Of a DNA stretch of 64,000 nucleotides, positions 10,840 through 21,542 are shown piece after piece. The notes under the pieces are model-generated. The model was given only the letters and a program-made list of their open reading frames with translations, was not told the DNA's origin and made no database searches. This DNA is from Macrolepiota albuminosa (Eukaryota > Basidiomycota > Agaricomycetes > Agaricales > Agaricaceae): positions 2,108,001-2,172,000 of the forward strand of contig JAMWFC010000032.1 of assembly GCA_027475525.1 (NCBI GenBank), read 5' to 3'. Each line of letters starts with the position of its first letter. Positions within the stretch are counted from its first letter, which is position 1. The position numbers were made by a program, and so were the translations under genes.

Positions 10840-11088
10840 CTACTGCCATCTGTGAGTCCTGCGCCCGGGAAGATCGTTCCCCGGGTGCCGTTGTTGGAAG
10901 TTCCGGAGTTTGTCGAGGGCACCTTCGAGGTTCCGGCGCGGTTCCCAAGTGTCGTCTTCCAGGCCGTATCCCTTCCATCGTATGAGGAAGTGGGGTCGTC
11001 CACGAATGTTCCGGGAGTCAAGGATGTCTTCCACCTCGTAGTGGTACTCGTCCTCGACCTTGACCGGGGGGGGGGGGCTCGGGGCGTC

Positions 11089-11242
11089 GTTCAGGGAAGG
11101 GATCCGGGGGGTGTCGTTCCAGGAGGCGGACGTGGAATACCGGGTGCAGACCTTTTAGTCCCGGGGTTCAGGGAAGGGATCCGGGGGGTGTCGTTCCAGG
11201 AGGCAGACGTGGAATACCGGGTGCAGACCTTTTAGTCCCGGG
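11089..11242. repeat. 77-bp tandem duplication (one mismatch)
   Basis: 11089-11165 is repeated at 11166-11242 with one G/A difference, between integrase and chromodomain of element B. Confidence 0.92.
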
Positions 11243-11332
11243 GGGAGCTCGATCTTGTAGGCGTGGGATGAGACCTTCTTCAATATTTTGAACGGGCCGA
11301 GACGCTTGTGATCGAGTTTTGGGGAGGGCCGG

Positions 11333-11486
11333 CGGGTGCGGAGGTGTCGTCGATCTAACCATACCTTTGTCCCGGGGGCCCAGTCGGGGGTGTCTTCCCA
11401 TTTCCGGTCCGGGTGCGGAGGTGTCGTCGATCTAACCATACCTTTGTCCCGGGGGCCCAGTCGGGGGTGTCTTCCCATTTCCGGTC
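11333..11486. repeat. 77-bp exact tandem duplication
   Basis: 11333-11409 is repeated at 11410-11486, in the integrase C-terminal region of element B. Confidence 0.95.
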
Positions 11487-12287
11487 GGCGTGTTTCACGT
11501 AGGCCCGGTTCGCGGTGTCGATCTTTTCCCGGAGAAACTCGTGAAGGGATTGGAGATCCCGGGCGACCTTGTGGGCGGCGTGCGACAGGATGTCCCGGAG
11601 CAAGAGCGTCAGTCGAGGGTGGTATCCCTTGTTGGCAAAGAAGGGTGATACCCCGGTGGCAGAGTGTGGCGTGTTGTTGTAGGTGAACTCGGCCAGGGGG
11701 AGCTCGGCGCGCCAGTCGTCCTGCAAGTAGTTGACGTACAGCCGGAGGTACTGCTCGAGGGACTGGTTGACCCTTTCGGTTTGGCCGTCGGTTTCGGGGT
11801 GGTAGGCGGTAGAGAGGTTAGTCTTTACTTCAAGTGCCTTACACAGGGAAGTCCAAAACTTGGACACGAAGAGGGGACCACGGTCGGAGACGATGTCGTC
11901 CGGGAGTCCATGTTTGGCGAAAACGTGCTTGAGGAACAGCCGGGCGAAGTCCGGGGCGGTATCCGTGGTGTGGCAGGGTAGGAAGATGCCCTGTTTGGTC
12001 AGCCTGCACACAACGACGAGAATAGCATCGAACCCTTCAGATTCCGGGAGCTCGACGATGTGGTCTAGAGATATGGAGGACCAGGGGCGTCGCCCGACCG
12101 GCAGGGGTTTCAGGAGTCCGTATGGTCGGTGTCGGGGGACCTTGGCCCGGAGGCAGGGCTCGCACGATCGAATGTAACAGGTCACGTCCTTCTTCAACCC
12201 TGGCCAAAAGTAAGTCCGGGAGATGAGCTGGAGGGTCTTACGTATTCCAGGATGTCCCCGGAGCTTGTGGTCGTGGTGTTGACGGAG

Positions 12288-12441
12288 GACGTCGTAGCGA
12301 AGTCGGGCATGATCCGGGACGTAGATGCGGCCGTCCCGGAGGAGGAGTTTCTCGTCGGGGGACAGACGTCGTAGCGAAGTCGGGCATGATCCGGGACGTA
12401 GATGCGGCCGTCCCGGAGGAGGAGTTTCTCGTCGGGGGACA
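12288..12441. repeat. 77-bp exact tandem duplication
   Basis: 12288-12364 is repeated at 12365-12441, just upstream of the integrase zinc module of element B. Confidence 0.95.
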
Positions 12442-13598
12442 AGGAGAAGGCAGAGTCCCGGTCGGTTCCATCGGAAGAGTTTCGGGGGTTGTGATCGGTG
12501 AAGTACTTGTCTCGGGGAGCACGGCGGATCTGGTTCAGGGTTCCTTCGTCGTTTAAGATCAGTATGGCATTCAGATGTTCAGGAGGGATCACCACGCGAT
12601 GATTGAACGCATTGCGTTTCGCCTCAAATGACTTCTTGGGGTAGACGTCCGGTCGACGGGTGAGGGCATCAGGCTTGGCGCCAAGTCGTCCCGGGCGGTA
12701 CTGGATCGTGAAGTCGTATTCCGAGAGGATCTCGGACCATCGGGCCTGCCGTCAACTGAGTTGCTTGGTCGTGGTGAAATACTGCAGGTTATTATGATCT
12801 GAATAGACCTGGATCCGGTGCCGGGCTCCCTCGAGGTAGGCCCGCCATTGCTTGAAGGCTTCGACGATGGCGAGGAGCTCCTTGTCGTAGATGTCGTAGT
12901 TGAGCTCGGCGTCGATCATGGACTGGGTGTAGAAGGCAACGGGCCGGGGCTCCCCTCCGTCAGGTTCCATCTGCGAGAGAATCCCGGCGATGGCGTAGTC
13001 GGAGACGTCGAATTCTAGGATAATCGGGAGGGTTGGGTCGTAGTGCCGGAGTACGGGGGCGGTCGTGAAAGCCTCCTTGAGCAGGTTAAAGACACTCTGG
13101 CACTTACTGTCCCAGTTCCAGGCGACGTCCTTGCACGTGAGCCGGTTGAGGGGTTTCGTGATACCGGAGTAGTTATCTATGAACCGCCGGTAGAAGTTAG
13201 CGAAACCCAGGAAAGATTGTACTTCCTTGACGTTCCGGGGCTGCGGCCAGTTGACAATGGCCTCGACCTTGTGGGGGTCCATGCGGACACCATTCGGAGA
13301 TACTATGACGCCAAGATACTCAACCTCTTCAGTATGGAACGAGCACTTCTCGGGCTTGGCGTGGAGGTTGTGCTCCCAGAGGCATTCGAGGACTTGCCAG
13401 ACGTGCTTCTGGTGATCCTCCGGCGAGTCGGAGTAAATGAGGATGTCGTCCAGGTAGACGATCACGAAGACGTCGCTCATGTTGTGGAAAATGTCGTTCA
13501 TGAAGTATTGGAACGTGGCGGGGGAGTTAGTCATTCTGAAAGGCATCACAAGGTACTCAAACAGACCATACCGCATGCGGAATGCGGTTTTCCACTCA

Positions 13599-13752
13599 TG
13601 TCCCGGGGCGATGCAGACGTTGTTGTAACCGGAGCGGAGGTCGATCTTTGTATAAACCTTGGCACTGCGGAGTCGTGTCCCGGGGCGATGCAGACGTTGT
13701 TGTAACCGGAGCGGAGGTCGATCTTTGTATAAACCTTGGCACTGCGGAGTCG
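13599..13752. repeat. 77-bp exact tandem duplication
   Basis: 13599-13675 is repeated at 13676-13752, within the RT domain of element B. Confidence 0.95.
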
Positions 13753-14916
13753 ATCGACCAGATCGCCGATGAGCGGGAGCGGGTAGCGGTTCTTCTTGGT
13801 GATCTTATTGAGTTCCCGGTAGTCGACACAGAGTCGGAGCAAGCCGTCCTTCTTCTTGGCGAATAGAACCGGGGCTCCGGCGGTGGAGGTGGAGGGTCGG
13901 ATGAATCTCTTACCGAGCATTTCGTCGAGGTAGTCCTTGAGAGCCCGGAGTTCGACCTCCGACATGTTGTAGACCTTGCCGAAAGGGGGGGTGGCTCCTT
14001 CCTCGAGGTCGATGGTGTGATCATAGGGGCGGTGAGGGGGGATCTCCTTGGTGTCTCCTTCGGAGAATACGTCAGCGAACTCGTGATACTCCGGGGGAAC
14101 TACTTCTCGGAGGATTTGCTCCTCGGTTTTCTGTTCCAGGGGAATAGCGTCCCCTCGTAGGTGTTCTTCCGGGAGAGAGGGCGAGGTGTGTAGCTGAAAC
14201 GTGGGAGTCCCATCCCTCATGAGGCAGGCGAAGGGGGCGGCCCCAATGATCCTAATGTCGAGTGCGCTCAGGTCGATCGGGGTCGCAGAAACATCGGCCG
14301 GAGCGGGTGTGGCGCGTGTCTGAGACCGGCAGGGGTAGTTCAGCCCTTTGTACTTGTTCCGAGGAATGTTTGGGGGTCGATCAGGGGCCTTGCAGTCTCG
14401 GATGGGCGTGGGGGGTGCGGCAGTCGTCCCGGGGGTGTCGGGTGCCAGGTCGTTTCCTAGGGCCCGGAGGTGCACGGCGGCCAAGGGGTGGTCTTCGGGT
14501 CCTGGGAAGGTCATGGTGAGCGTCCTCCAATCGATGTCGGGGTTCGTGTCGCGCAGCCAGGGCAGTCCCAGCACCATCGGGGTCGATTCGTGAAGTCGCG
14601 TGACCAGGAAGTCGGAAGTGAACTCGTAGTTGTTGTCCAGGGTCACGCGTCCCGAGTGAGACCTTTGGATGGGGCCGGAGGAGGAGGGGGTGCCGTCGAG
14701 GCGTTGCAGGCGGAGGGGCTGGTTGAGGGAGTCGTGGGGGAGGTCGAGAGCGTCGCTGATGAATACTCCGGTGGCTCCGCTGTCGATAAGGGCCGATATC
14801 GGTCCCGGGGTGCCGTCCAGCCTGGCATTGATGACGAAGGATCGGGACGAGCGGGATTGGAGTCCGGGGGGTGGTGAGGGCTCGTCCGGGGGGTCCTTTG
14901 GGGTTGGATTTGAGGA

Positions 14917-15070
14917 GTGGGGGATGTCGAAGGGGAGTTGCTGGTCGTCGGGGGTCGGGTCCCGGGTCAGGCGAAGGGTGAGGTGTCGCCAATGTGGGGG
15001 ATGTCGAAGGGGAGTTGCTGGTCGTCGGGGGTCGGGTCCCGGGTCAGGCGAAGGGTGAGGTGTCGCCAAT
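14917..15070. repeat. 77-bp exact tandem duplication
   Basis: 14917-14993 is repeated at 14994-15070, between the two protease domains of element B. Protease 2 itself is not a product of this duplication. Confidence 0.95.
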
Positions 15071-15950
15071 TGATGTGGGGGTTAGTGTCTCAGAGCCACG
15101 GGAGCCCTAGGACCAGGGGTGCGGAAGGGTGGAGTTTGGTTATCAACATCTGGAGGGTGTGAGTCTGTCCGTTGGCGAAGGTAACGGGCATACGCACAAA
15201 ATGAGTGATGTCCCCCACCGTAGAGGCGTCGCCGTCAAAGAGGCAGAGCCGTACCGGGACTGGGAGTCGCTGGGCGGGTTCCGGGGCGAGGGTAGACCAT
15301 GCTTCGTTGATGAAGTTGTCGGTGGCGCCGCTGTCGACGAGGGTGTTGAGGGGAGTTCCGGAGGGGGTGAGGCGGGTTTTGAGGAGGAGGGAGTGCGAAG
15401 AGTGGGAGGGTAGATAAGCCGTGAGGGTGTCCGGTATGAGTGTCGTAGAGCGAAGATGTGAGACTGGGGCGGAGAAGACGTCGGAGTCGATTCCGCGATT
15501 TAGGGTGTCTTCCGGGTCTAAATCGCCAGGTCGTTTTCCAAATACTCGTAGGTGGCGTCCTCCCCTTTGAAGGTCCAGGTGGCACGTCCCATGACCTGTC
15601 ATTTGGGGCACTCGGAGATGAAATGGTCTTTCTCACCACAGAGTATGCAGACACCCTCCCTTCTCCGTTGTTCCTGCACATCCGTCAGGACTTCGATCCA
15701 GGGTCGTCCCTTCTTTTGAAGCCGGTTGGCCCAGAGGGCCTCCTCGCCCCGTTCGTCGTCGAGGTCGAAGTCTTCGGGGTCTTCCGGGGGTTCCTTGGGG
15801 CTTGGCGGGTCGCCCGGGTCGGGGGCGGCCACGGCGGCGTTGAGTTGGGCCTGGGGGCGGGCGCCGCTGCTGGGGTTAGCATTGGGCGGGCCGCGACTCA
15901 CCGGGGGTCGGCCGCCAGGGAACGCGGGGGGACCGGGGTTCCGACCTTGG

Positions 15951-16104
15951 GGGTTGGGGGCTTCGCCGGAGGGCCAAGGGGGTCCTCCTCTAGGGTTCCA
16001 GGGGGGTCGGGAATTCGAATACTCGCTGGGTTGGGGGCTTCGCCGGAGGGCCAAGGGGGTCCTCCTCTAGGGTTCCAGGGGGGTCGGGAATTCGAATACT
16101 CGCT
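15951..16104. repeat. 77-bp exact tandem duplication
   Basis: 15951-16027 is repeated at 16028-16104, between the capsid-like domain and zinc knuckle of element B gag. Confidence 0.95.
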
Positions 16105-16823
16105 GCAGTCTTCCCAGTAGCGCTGATTGATCTGCATGACGAGGGCCTTGTATCCATCGTAGGAGGGTTGTTTCGGGGCGAGTTGGAGGACGTCCTTGAT
16201 ATGTTGTGGGAGGGTGCGGCAGAGGGCGTACCAGAGGGCGCTGTAATTCCAACCTGTCTCGTAAGCTTCCTTTTCAAAACGTATGATGAAGGTAGTGAAA
16301 CGTTCTTCAGAGCGCATCCGGAGGTTGAAGAGGTTGTCCTCGGCCTCGGCCACAGTGTCGTATATCCCGAATTTCCCGGAGAACTCGTCGACGAAGGCTT
16401 GCCAGCGAGCGAGTGCCGGGTTGTTGGGGTCGAACTGGATGAGGGCCGTGTAGTGATTGAAGGCGATCCCCTGGAGGTACGATGTGGCAAAGGCCACCCG
16501 GGAGCTGTCAACCTGAAACGTGAGCAGCTTTGCCTGAAACGTATTGAGACACTGAGTGAGGAAGGTACGCCATTTTTGGGGGTCCCAGCCCGTGAAAGCG
16601 TCGGGCTTTTGGATGTCCAATCGTCCTTCGTGGGCGAGGGCGTCGCGAGCGTCGTCCGGTCCGGCAGCGTTGCAGGGGGGAGGGCCAGCATTGTAATAGT
16701 AGTAGTAATGATTACCCCCCCCTCCTTGAGGAGGAAAAGCACCAAGGGCGGGGCCCCACCCGCCGGGAGGTCCTCCTCCGGGTGGCTCACCTGGGGGTCC
16801 ACGCCCGGGAGGCCCGTTGTCCC

Positions 16824-16977
16824 AAGGGGGTTCGTTCCTGCCAGGAGGGGGGCCGGGTCTCCACGCCGGGAGTGGCGGAGGTGGAGGGCCTGGGGGTCGT
16901 AAGGGGGTTCGTTCCTGCCAGGAGGGGGGCCGGGTCTCCACGCCGGGAGTGGCGGAGGTGGAGGGCCTGGGGGTCGT
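16824..16977. repeat. 77-bp exact tandem duplication
   Basis: 16824-16900 is repeated at 16901-16977, in the Pro-rich linker of element B gag. Confidence 0.95.
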
Positions 16978-18416
16978 CCTTGAGGTTCAGCTGGGGTGGC
17001 AGAGGCGGTCGGGGAGGGTTCGGCGGTGTCGGGTCGGGCGGAGGGGGATTAGGTGCTGGGTCAGGTGCCAGGTTGCGCGGGGACGTTCAATCCAGGAGGG
17101 TCGGGCTTGCATCGGGGGTCACGGGGGGTTCCGTAGGTCAAAGTGGGGTGGCGGATCGCGGCGGAAGTTGCGTTCCGGAAGGGCCGGGGTGGACGTGGGG
17201 GGTGGTGCTGGTGCCAGGGCGGGTGCGGGTGCAGGACGTTGTTCGTTGTTGTCACGCGTAAGCTCGTCAATGTAGCATAGCGTGTCGTCTGTACTAGGGG
17301 TGTCCACCCGGGCTCTACCGGGGTTCGTCAGGGGTGGGGGTCGGGCGTTGTCCATTCGCGGGAGGGGTTCCAGGGGTCTCTGGGGCTGCCCCCAGGTCTT
17401 GAAGGTACTAGGAACAGAATTAGCCCTGCGACGAGTTGACAAGCCTACCGTGCAGGCAGCGGGTTGGTCGAAAAGGCCTCCAGTCGGGTTGAGGGACCGT
17501 AATATGGCTGAGGCGTTCTGCCGTTCTTCCCGTTGTCATTGCTCCAGAGTGGGGACCGTGGGGGCTGCCGGGACTGCTGGGGCCGGTTCCGGGGGTTCCC
17601 GTCGAATGTGAATCGAGCGACCTGGGTCCACAGGGTCGTTGAGGGGCCGAGGGGAGGGGGACACGTGGACTTCATCGAGCAGCTGCTGTAATTCTTCCCA
17701 GAGGATCGTATTGCGCCTATACTTTACCATGGTTTGCTCCGGGAGTTCTCCCCACGTGAGGCGGTCCCCAAATTCGACCAGGCAGTGAGCCCATTCCTCC
17801 GGAGTGCCTTTGAAGTTGTCGTGTCCGAATTCCACAAGCAGCGTCCTTGTCTGTTGCACGAAGTTTTCTGGCAAGATCCTGAGGGAGTGGAGTACCTCGT
17901 CCCGTTGCCGTTCATACTCCTCGAGGTGTCATCGTCCCATTGGCGAGGGAGGGGTTCGAGCGGGTGGAGCGGCGGCCGGGTAATGACGAGGGGGGTAGTC
18001 GGGGTAGGGAGGTCCTCGGAGTTCTCGGGGTTGGGGGACGGGGCGCTGATAACCGTAGTAGGGGGTGGGTGCAAAGGGGCCCTCGCTGGGGAGAATCGGG
18101 CGAGGTCCACTGGGTACAGGTGGGGTCTCCGGCAGGCCCCCGGGGATGCTCCGGTACGAGGGGACCTCCACGGGTCGTGCCATGGCTAAATTGGATGGAG
18201 GGGCTCAGCTGGCTGAGGGCCCCAGGTCGTAGAGGGACGGGTCGGGGGCCCAGTGGCAGTGGAGATATGGAGGTTCGTACGGGAGAGGTGGGTAGACGGG
18301 GCGGGGGGTCTGCGTGGGGTAGTGGTCGGGTACCGGGCATCCGTAAGGGTCAGTCTGGTACCCGGTGGGGTAGTACATGTGAGTATACGTAGCCATCAAG
18401 AACAGTGTAAGGAGAG

Positions 18417-18429
18417 AGTCTTGATATTA
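18417..18429 (-). promoter_or_regulatory. element B primer-binding site (self-priming type)
   Basis: Minus-strand TAATATCAAGACT directly abuts the 5' LTR. Its exact 13-nt reverse complement, AGTCTTGATATTA, lies at 18881-18893 inside the LTR, about 28 nt downstream of a TATA-like ACTTATAG. Confidence 0.75.
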
Positions 18430-19297
18430 TGTCAGGTTCCGCTGAGTCGGGGGCTTTCCAGGAAAGCAACGCCCTTACAATGCGGACTTGACCTACGAAT
18501 ACTCGGGTGTCTGAAACTCTGAGTCGGGGGCTTTCCAGGAAAGCAACGCCCTTACAATGCGGACTTGACCTACGAATACTCGGGTGTCTGAAACTCCGGG
18601 ACTAGGATTCCGGGGTTCAAGACGTGGACAGGGAAATCCCGGAAGAGGGGACTTAGTCCGGGGGTTTTGGGTGGATGGGTAACGGGGAAGTTCGGGTAGG
18701 GGTCAAGTCGTGAACCGGGGGTCCTAAGACAAGACCAAGTTAGTAAGTTAAAGTCGTGAAGTGCGTACCGGTCTTAGAGCACGTGATTATCCAAGCGTGC
18801 CAGTCAAGCGTGCCAGTCAATGCGTACCAGTCAAATAGAGGGCACGCAACAATCCAAGTAAAGCAGAGTAACAGTATATGTAATATCAAGACTAGTGAAT
18901 ACAGCGGAGAACTACACTATAAGTACTACGGATCGTGTCTCGGGCTTCCAGGGTGTCTGGGATGAGTTCCGGAGGTCATTGAGTAGCGGCCAGGGACTGT
19001 ATACTGGGATCGCGCGTGTGGGGACGCGCAATCAATTGGCACGGAGGGAGTCGTGATGTGTGAGGTGTGATGTGTGATGGTCGGATGCGAGCCGCATGAT
19101 CCAATCGTTGATGGCGGTTGATCCCGGGGTCCGTGATGCAGGGGTCCCGGGGGGCTGGCTGATGGCGGTTATTGATGTGTGTGATGGCGGCGTCGGTAGC
19201 TGTGGGGGCAGGGTGCGCTATGGGATTGACGGAAGGGGTTCCTGGGCGGGGCTCCGGGGATGTCCCGGGGAGGTTCCGGGGGGGAGGGGTCGTGACA
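18430..19297 (-). mobile_element. element B 5' LTR
   Basis: TG/CA-ended LTR in minus orientation, with a TATA-like box and the start motif complementary to the primer site. It carries one 77-bp duplication and an extra 14-bp repeat absent from the 3' LTR. Confidence 0.92.
18442..18595. repeat. 77-bp exact tandem duplication
   Basis: 18442-18518 is repeated at 18519-18595, at the U5 end of the element B 5' LTR. Confidence 0.95.
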
Positions 19298-19341
19298 CAT
19301 GTAAACTGATTAGCACCAGGCGGCGGAGGCGTACAACTCAT
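19298..19341 (-). pseudogene. pol: element A pol, first codons
   Basis: The pol ATG is at 19341-19339, 8 nt after the gag stop and in a different frame. About 13 codons on, the frame is interrupted by element B at the CATGT duplication and resumes at 7705. Separate gag and pol frames with the pol ATG so close to the gag stop suggest frameshifting or re-initiation in this family. Confidence 0.82.
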
Positions 19342-19349
19342 CCGTTGCT

Positions 19350-20692
19350 CTATTGAAAACCCTCCCCTGCTGAACCAAAGGACCCATCCGATGGTTCTGC
19401 TACAGCTTCCACAGGACCCAAGGACTCCTCCAGGGGTTCTGCTTCAGTCTGTACATCTGGGGAGGGGTTTCCTCGAATGTCTCGGGCAGCAAGGAGCTGG
19501 AGAAGGAGCTCCTCCTGCTCTGAAGCTGAGAGATAGCACACCTCTAACCCCTGGGGACAATACTGAGCAAAGTGACCAGGCTTTCCACAGCGACGGCAGA
19601 GGAGAGGAAGGGAGGAACGTTGACGAGAGGCATCGACATCCATAGGTACTCCAAAAGGAAGAGGACGTGCTGCAGGTACCTGAGCTGGGGGTGGAGCGCG
19701 AAATGGAAGGGGAGGCTGGATGGGATGACGAGCAGAAAAGGATGCCTGTGGAGTGGAGTGAGGGGCAGTTCCACGGTGGAGCTCACGTCGTAACTCCATG
19801 AGCTGCCACTGATCACGTGCTACCTGATACCAGGTCTCGATACTTGTGTCATCAGGTCGTCCCTCAGCCATGCTGTCGATCCGATCCATGAGAGAGGGAA
19901 GGAGGCCATCTCGGAAGGTGAGACAGAGCTGAAGACCATCCGGATAACAGGCCTGTTCAGCAAGAGCTCTGAAGGAGTTGATGTACTCATCTAGGGTCCG
20001 CTTCCCTTGCCCATATCGATGAGGATCTCGGAGAGTGAGGGCTGCCACCTTAGCAGGGTCCAAGGGGAAGAACTCTGTCCGAAACTCCTTCTCAAACTGA
20101 TCCCAACTTCCAAAACTCTCTACTCCTCCAGGACGTCCAAGGGGAAGAACTCTGTCCGAAACTCCTTCTCAAACTGATCCCAACTTCCAAAACTCTCTAC
20201 TCCTCCAGGACGTCAAAAGACTCGTAGCGCGTATGTTGAAGCTCGTCCAGACTTCATGTAAGAAAGAACCCAAGCGATTTTGAGAGCATCAGAGGGGAAA
20301 GCCTCACCACTAAGCTGAATATAGGTGATGCAGGACTGCAGGAAACGCTCGCCTATCGCTCGGTCACCATTGAATGCGTCTGGGAGTGCTGGGCAAGGAA
20401 TATTGGCATGAACTGGGGGGGAGGCCCCAAAGCAAGGGACTGGGGGTGTGCCAGCCCTAACTGGAGGTGCCTGGAGAGGGGTAGGAGTGAGAGGGAGGCG
20501 CTCTAAGAGGGCCTGAAGGGAATGGGAGATAGTGTCTGTGGCCTGATGTAATCCAGCAAGTTCGGTGGTGTGGAGGGTGAGGGAAGCTTGAGTGGTCTGC
20601 ACCTGAGTCTCCAGAGCAAGCAAGCGACCCCAGGCATCATCCTGAGGGGCAGAAGCGTCCAGGGGAGTGTCTGAGGGGGCTGGTTGGGTCAT
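19350..20692 (-). CDS. gag: element A gag
   Basis: Capsid/nucleocapsid protein of element A. The ATG at 20692 opens a Pro/Ser-rich N-terminus with a predicted coiled coil, followed by the retrotransposon gag domain (about 20400-19830) and a zinc knuckle of the CX2CX4HX4C type (19557-19599), ending at TAG 19350-19352. With the single 77-bp duplication at 20058-20211 collapsed, the length is 1266 nt, exactly 422 codons with no internal stop. It therefore appears intact in the real genome; as assembled the frame is broken. Confidence 0.9.
20058..20211. repeat. 77-bp exact tandem duplication
   Basis: 20058-20134 is repeated at 20135-20211, inside the capsid-like domain of element A gag. Confidence 0.95.
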
Positions 20693-20793
20693 AGAAGCAA
20701 CAGAGAGGCAGGGAGTAATCCAGTGGGGGAGGGACCTAAAGGGGCAAGAGAGGGCTCAAGCAGGCTGAAGGGGGCTCCCAGACCGAAATGTAG

Positions 20794-20804
20794 AGACTTG
20801 TTCT
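20794..20804 (-). promoter_or_regulatory. element A candidate primer-binding site (self-complementary)
   Basis: AGAACAAGTCT on the minus strand, two bases inside the 5' LTR, is the exact reverse complement of an 11-nt LTR segment (20931-20941). The arrangement resembles Tf1-type self-priming. No convincing TATA box was found at the expected distance, so the start site is uncertain. Confidence 0.5.
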
Positions 20805-20806
20805 GC

Positions 20807-21324
20807 TGTAAGGGCGACCTCTAGAGGCTGTGGCTCAGTCACACAGCTGGCAGAGGGAGATCCAAAGTGTATTAGAATATATACTGACAATATCAAGGTA
20901 GCTACTCACCTGGCAGAGGGAGATCCAAAGAGAACAAGTCTGGGGATTCCCTATGCCAGGTTGGACGCTTCTGGGGCCTCTGAAGCATGGGAAACAACTG
21001 TACAGTACAACAAAACCTTAAAAACTCGAAAATTGACTAGCCAAACAAGTGTGCAAACAAGGGAGGAAAACTCCGGACTTTAGAAGTCAGAAAGGCAAAC
21101 TCCGGCTTATCTAAGCAGCCTGGAGCGGTGCTGAAGGGCCCACACTTGTCTGAGTGATAGCTAAAGAACCAGAGCACCTCAAAGGTTGAGAATAGTACCA
21201 ACAGATAGTGTTGAAGAAGTAGTAACAGCAAAATGAGAGAATGGTAGAAGAAATAAGGAAGTGAATGAAAGGAGAGTGAAGAAATAAGGAGTGAAAGAAG
21301 AAAGGAATGAGGGGTCCCCTGACA
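20807..21324 (-). mobile_element. element A 5' LTR
   Basis: 518 bp, TG/CA ends, apparently identical to the 3' LTR. Target duplication CCTCC follows at 21325-21329. Confidence 0.92.
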
Positions 21325-21329
21325 CCTCC

Positions 21330-21542
21330 CCATTACAGTGGTTGGACTATTGTTGAGTGGATAGCTTGAGCTGGTCCCTGCCCTTTGTTCTGTACTGTCT
21401 GTATATTTATTGGGGTGTTTTTGGAGATATAATTTGTTGAGACTGCTACCAGGAGGCTTACAGTTTTTAGCCTTATAATTAAATGTTTATTTTGACTTCT
21501 GGTGCATGTTGTGTCCCTGACTGCTGGTACAGCGTCATATCA
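21330..21542 (+). mobile_element. solo LTR Z, right part
   Basis: Continuation of the LTR interrupted at 2771. It ends ...TATCA and is followed by the TCCA target duplication. Its last about 210 bp are about 95% like 21910-22134. Confidence 0.65.

Larger units (their letters stand above)
10840..15611 (-). pseudogene. pol: element B pol with tandem proteases, RT, RNase H, integrase, chromodomain
   Basis: Domains in coding order: protease 1 with DSGAT (15321-15335); protease 2 with DSGAT (14770-14784), each followed by a similar [18 protein letters not shown] block; reverse transcriptase (about 13900-13300) with intact YLDD near 13445-13456; RNase H (about 13060-12750); HHCC module (about 12290-12150); DDE integrase core (about 12080-11770); chromodomain (about 11033-10890). 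The frame follows through five 77-bp duplications. The remaining defects are two opal stops, just after protease 1 (about 15089) and in RNase H (about 12751), both where relatives have CGA, and a 12-G run near 11066-11077 where the relatives have 11 bases, shifting the frame before the chromodomain. The pol frame overlaps the gag end in the -1 phase. Confidence 0.92.
15518..18396 (-). pseudogene. gag: element B gag
   Basis: Structural protein of the virus-like particle. The start ATG at 18396 is 21 nt inside the primer site and matches the starts in D (50428) and E (59763). Regions in order: Tyr/Pro-rich N-terminus; a charged helical segment (about 17950-17600); a long Pro-rich linker; the retrotransposon gag (capsid-like) domain (about 16590-16110); and a CCHC zinc knuckle of the CX2CX4HX4C type (about 15643-15602). 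The reference length in E is 908 residues. Here several stops (TGG or CGA to TGA) and small indels plus two 77-bp duplications break the frame, so it is not functional as assembled. Confidence 0.88.
7706..19297 (-). mobile_element. element B: full-length chromovirus, family I, nested in A
   Basis: LTRs at 7706-8559 and 18430-19297 (777 and 791 bp once one 77-bp duplication is removed from each; the difference is an extra 14-bp repeat in the right LTR). The target duplication CATGT lies at 7701-7705 and 19298-19302, and the two halves of A's pol rejoin in frame across it. Order on the minus strand: 5' LTR (18430-19297), primer site (18417-18429), gag (18396-15518), pol with two proteases (about 15611-10840), then an oppositely oriented spliced gene (8687-10487, plus), polypurine tract and 3' LTR. 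Damage is light: several CGA-to-TGA and TGG-to-stop changes and one slip in a 12-G run. Confidence 0.94.
2772..21324 (-). mobile_element. element A: full-length chromovirus (Ty3/Gypsy), family II
   Basis: Two LTRs of 518 bp each (2772-3289 and 20807-21324), apparently identical, are flanked by the 5-bp target duplication CCTCC (2767-2771 and 21325-21329). The order on the minus strand is 5' LTR, primer site, gag (20692-19350), pol (19341-3301), polypurine tract, 3' LTR. Element B sits inside the start of pol. Identical LTRs imply recent insertion. There is no accessory gene between pol and the 3' LTR, unlike family I. Pol has one opal stop and an altered YLDD box, so this copy is probably inactive. 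Confidence 0.93.

Noticed and set aside
13043..13705. 220-codon plus-strand frame opposite the RT of B
   Set aside because: Mirror of the RT coding frame; no start context, introns or motif of its own.
14994..15070. Idea that the second protease of B arose from the 77-bp duplication
   Set aside because: The duplication lies between the two domains and is only 77 bp. The paired proteases also occur in D and G, which have no such duplication.
16168..16902. 244-codon plus-strand frame opposite the capsid region of B gag
   Set aside because: Antisense shadow of gag codon bias. The same strand in E (61617-62702, minus) is also open, but the encoded residues only mirror gag conservation and no domain is seen.
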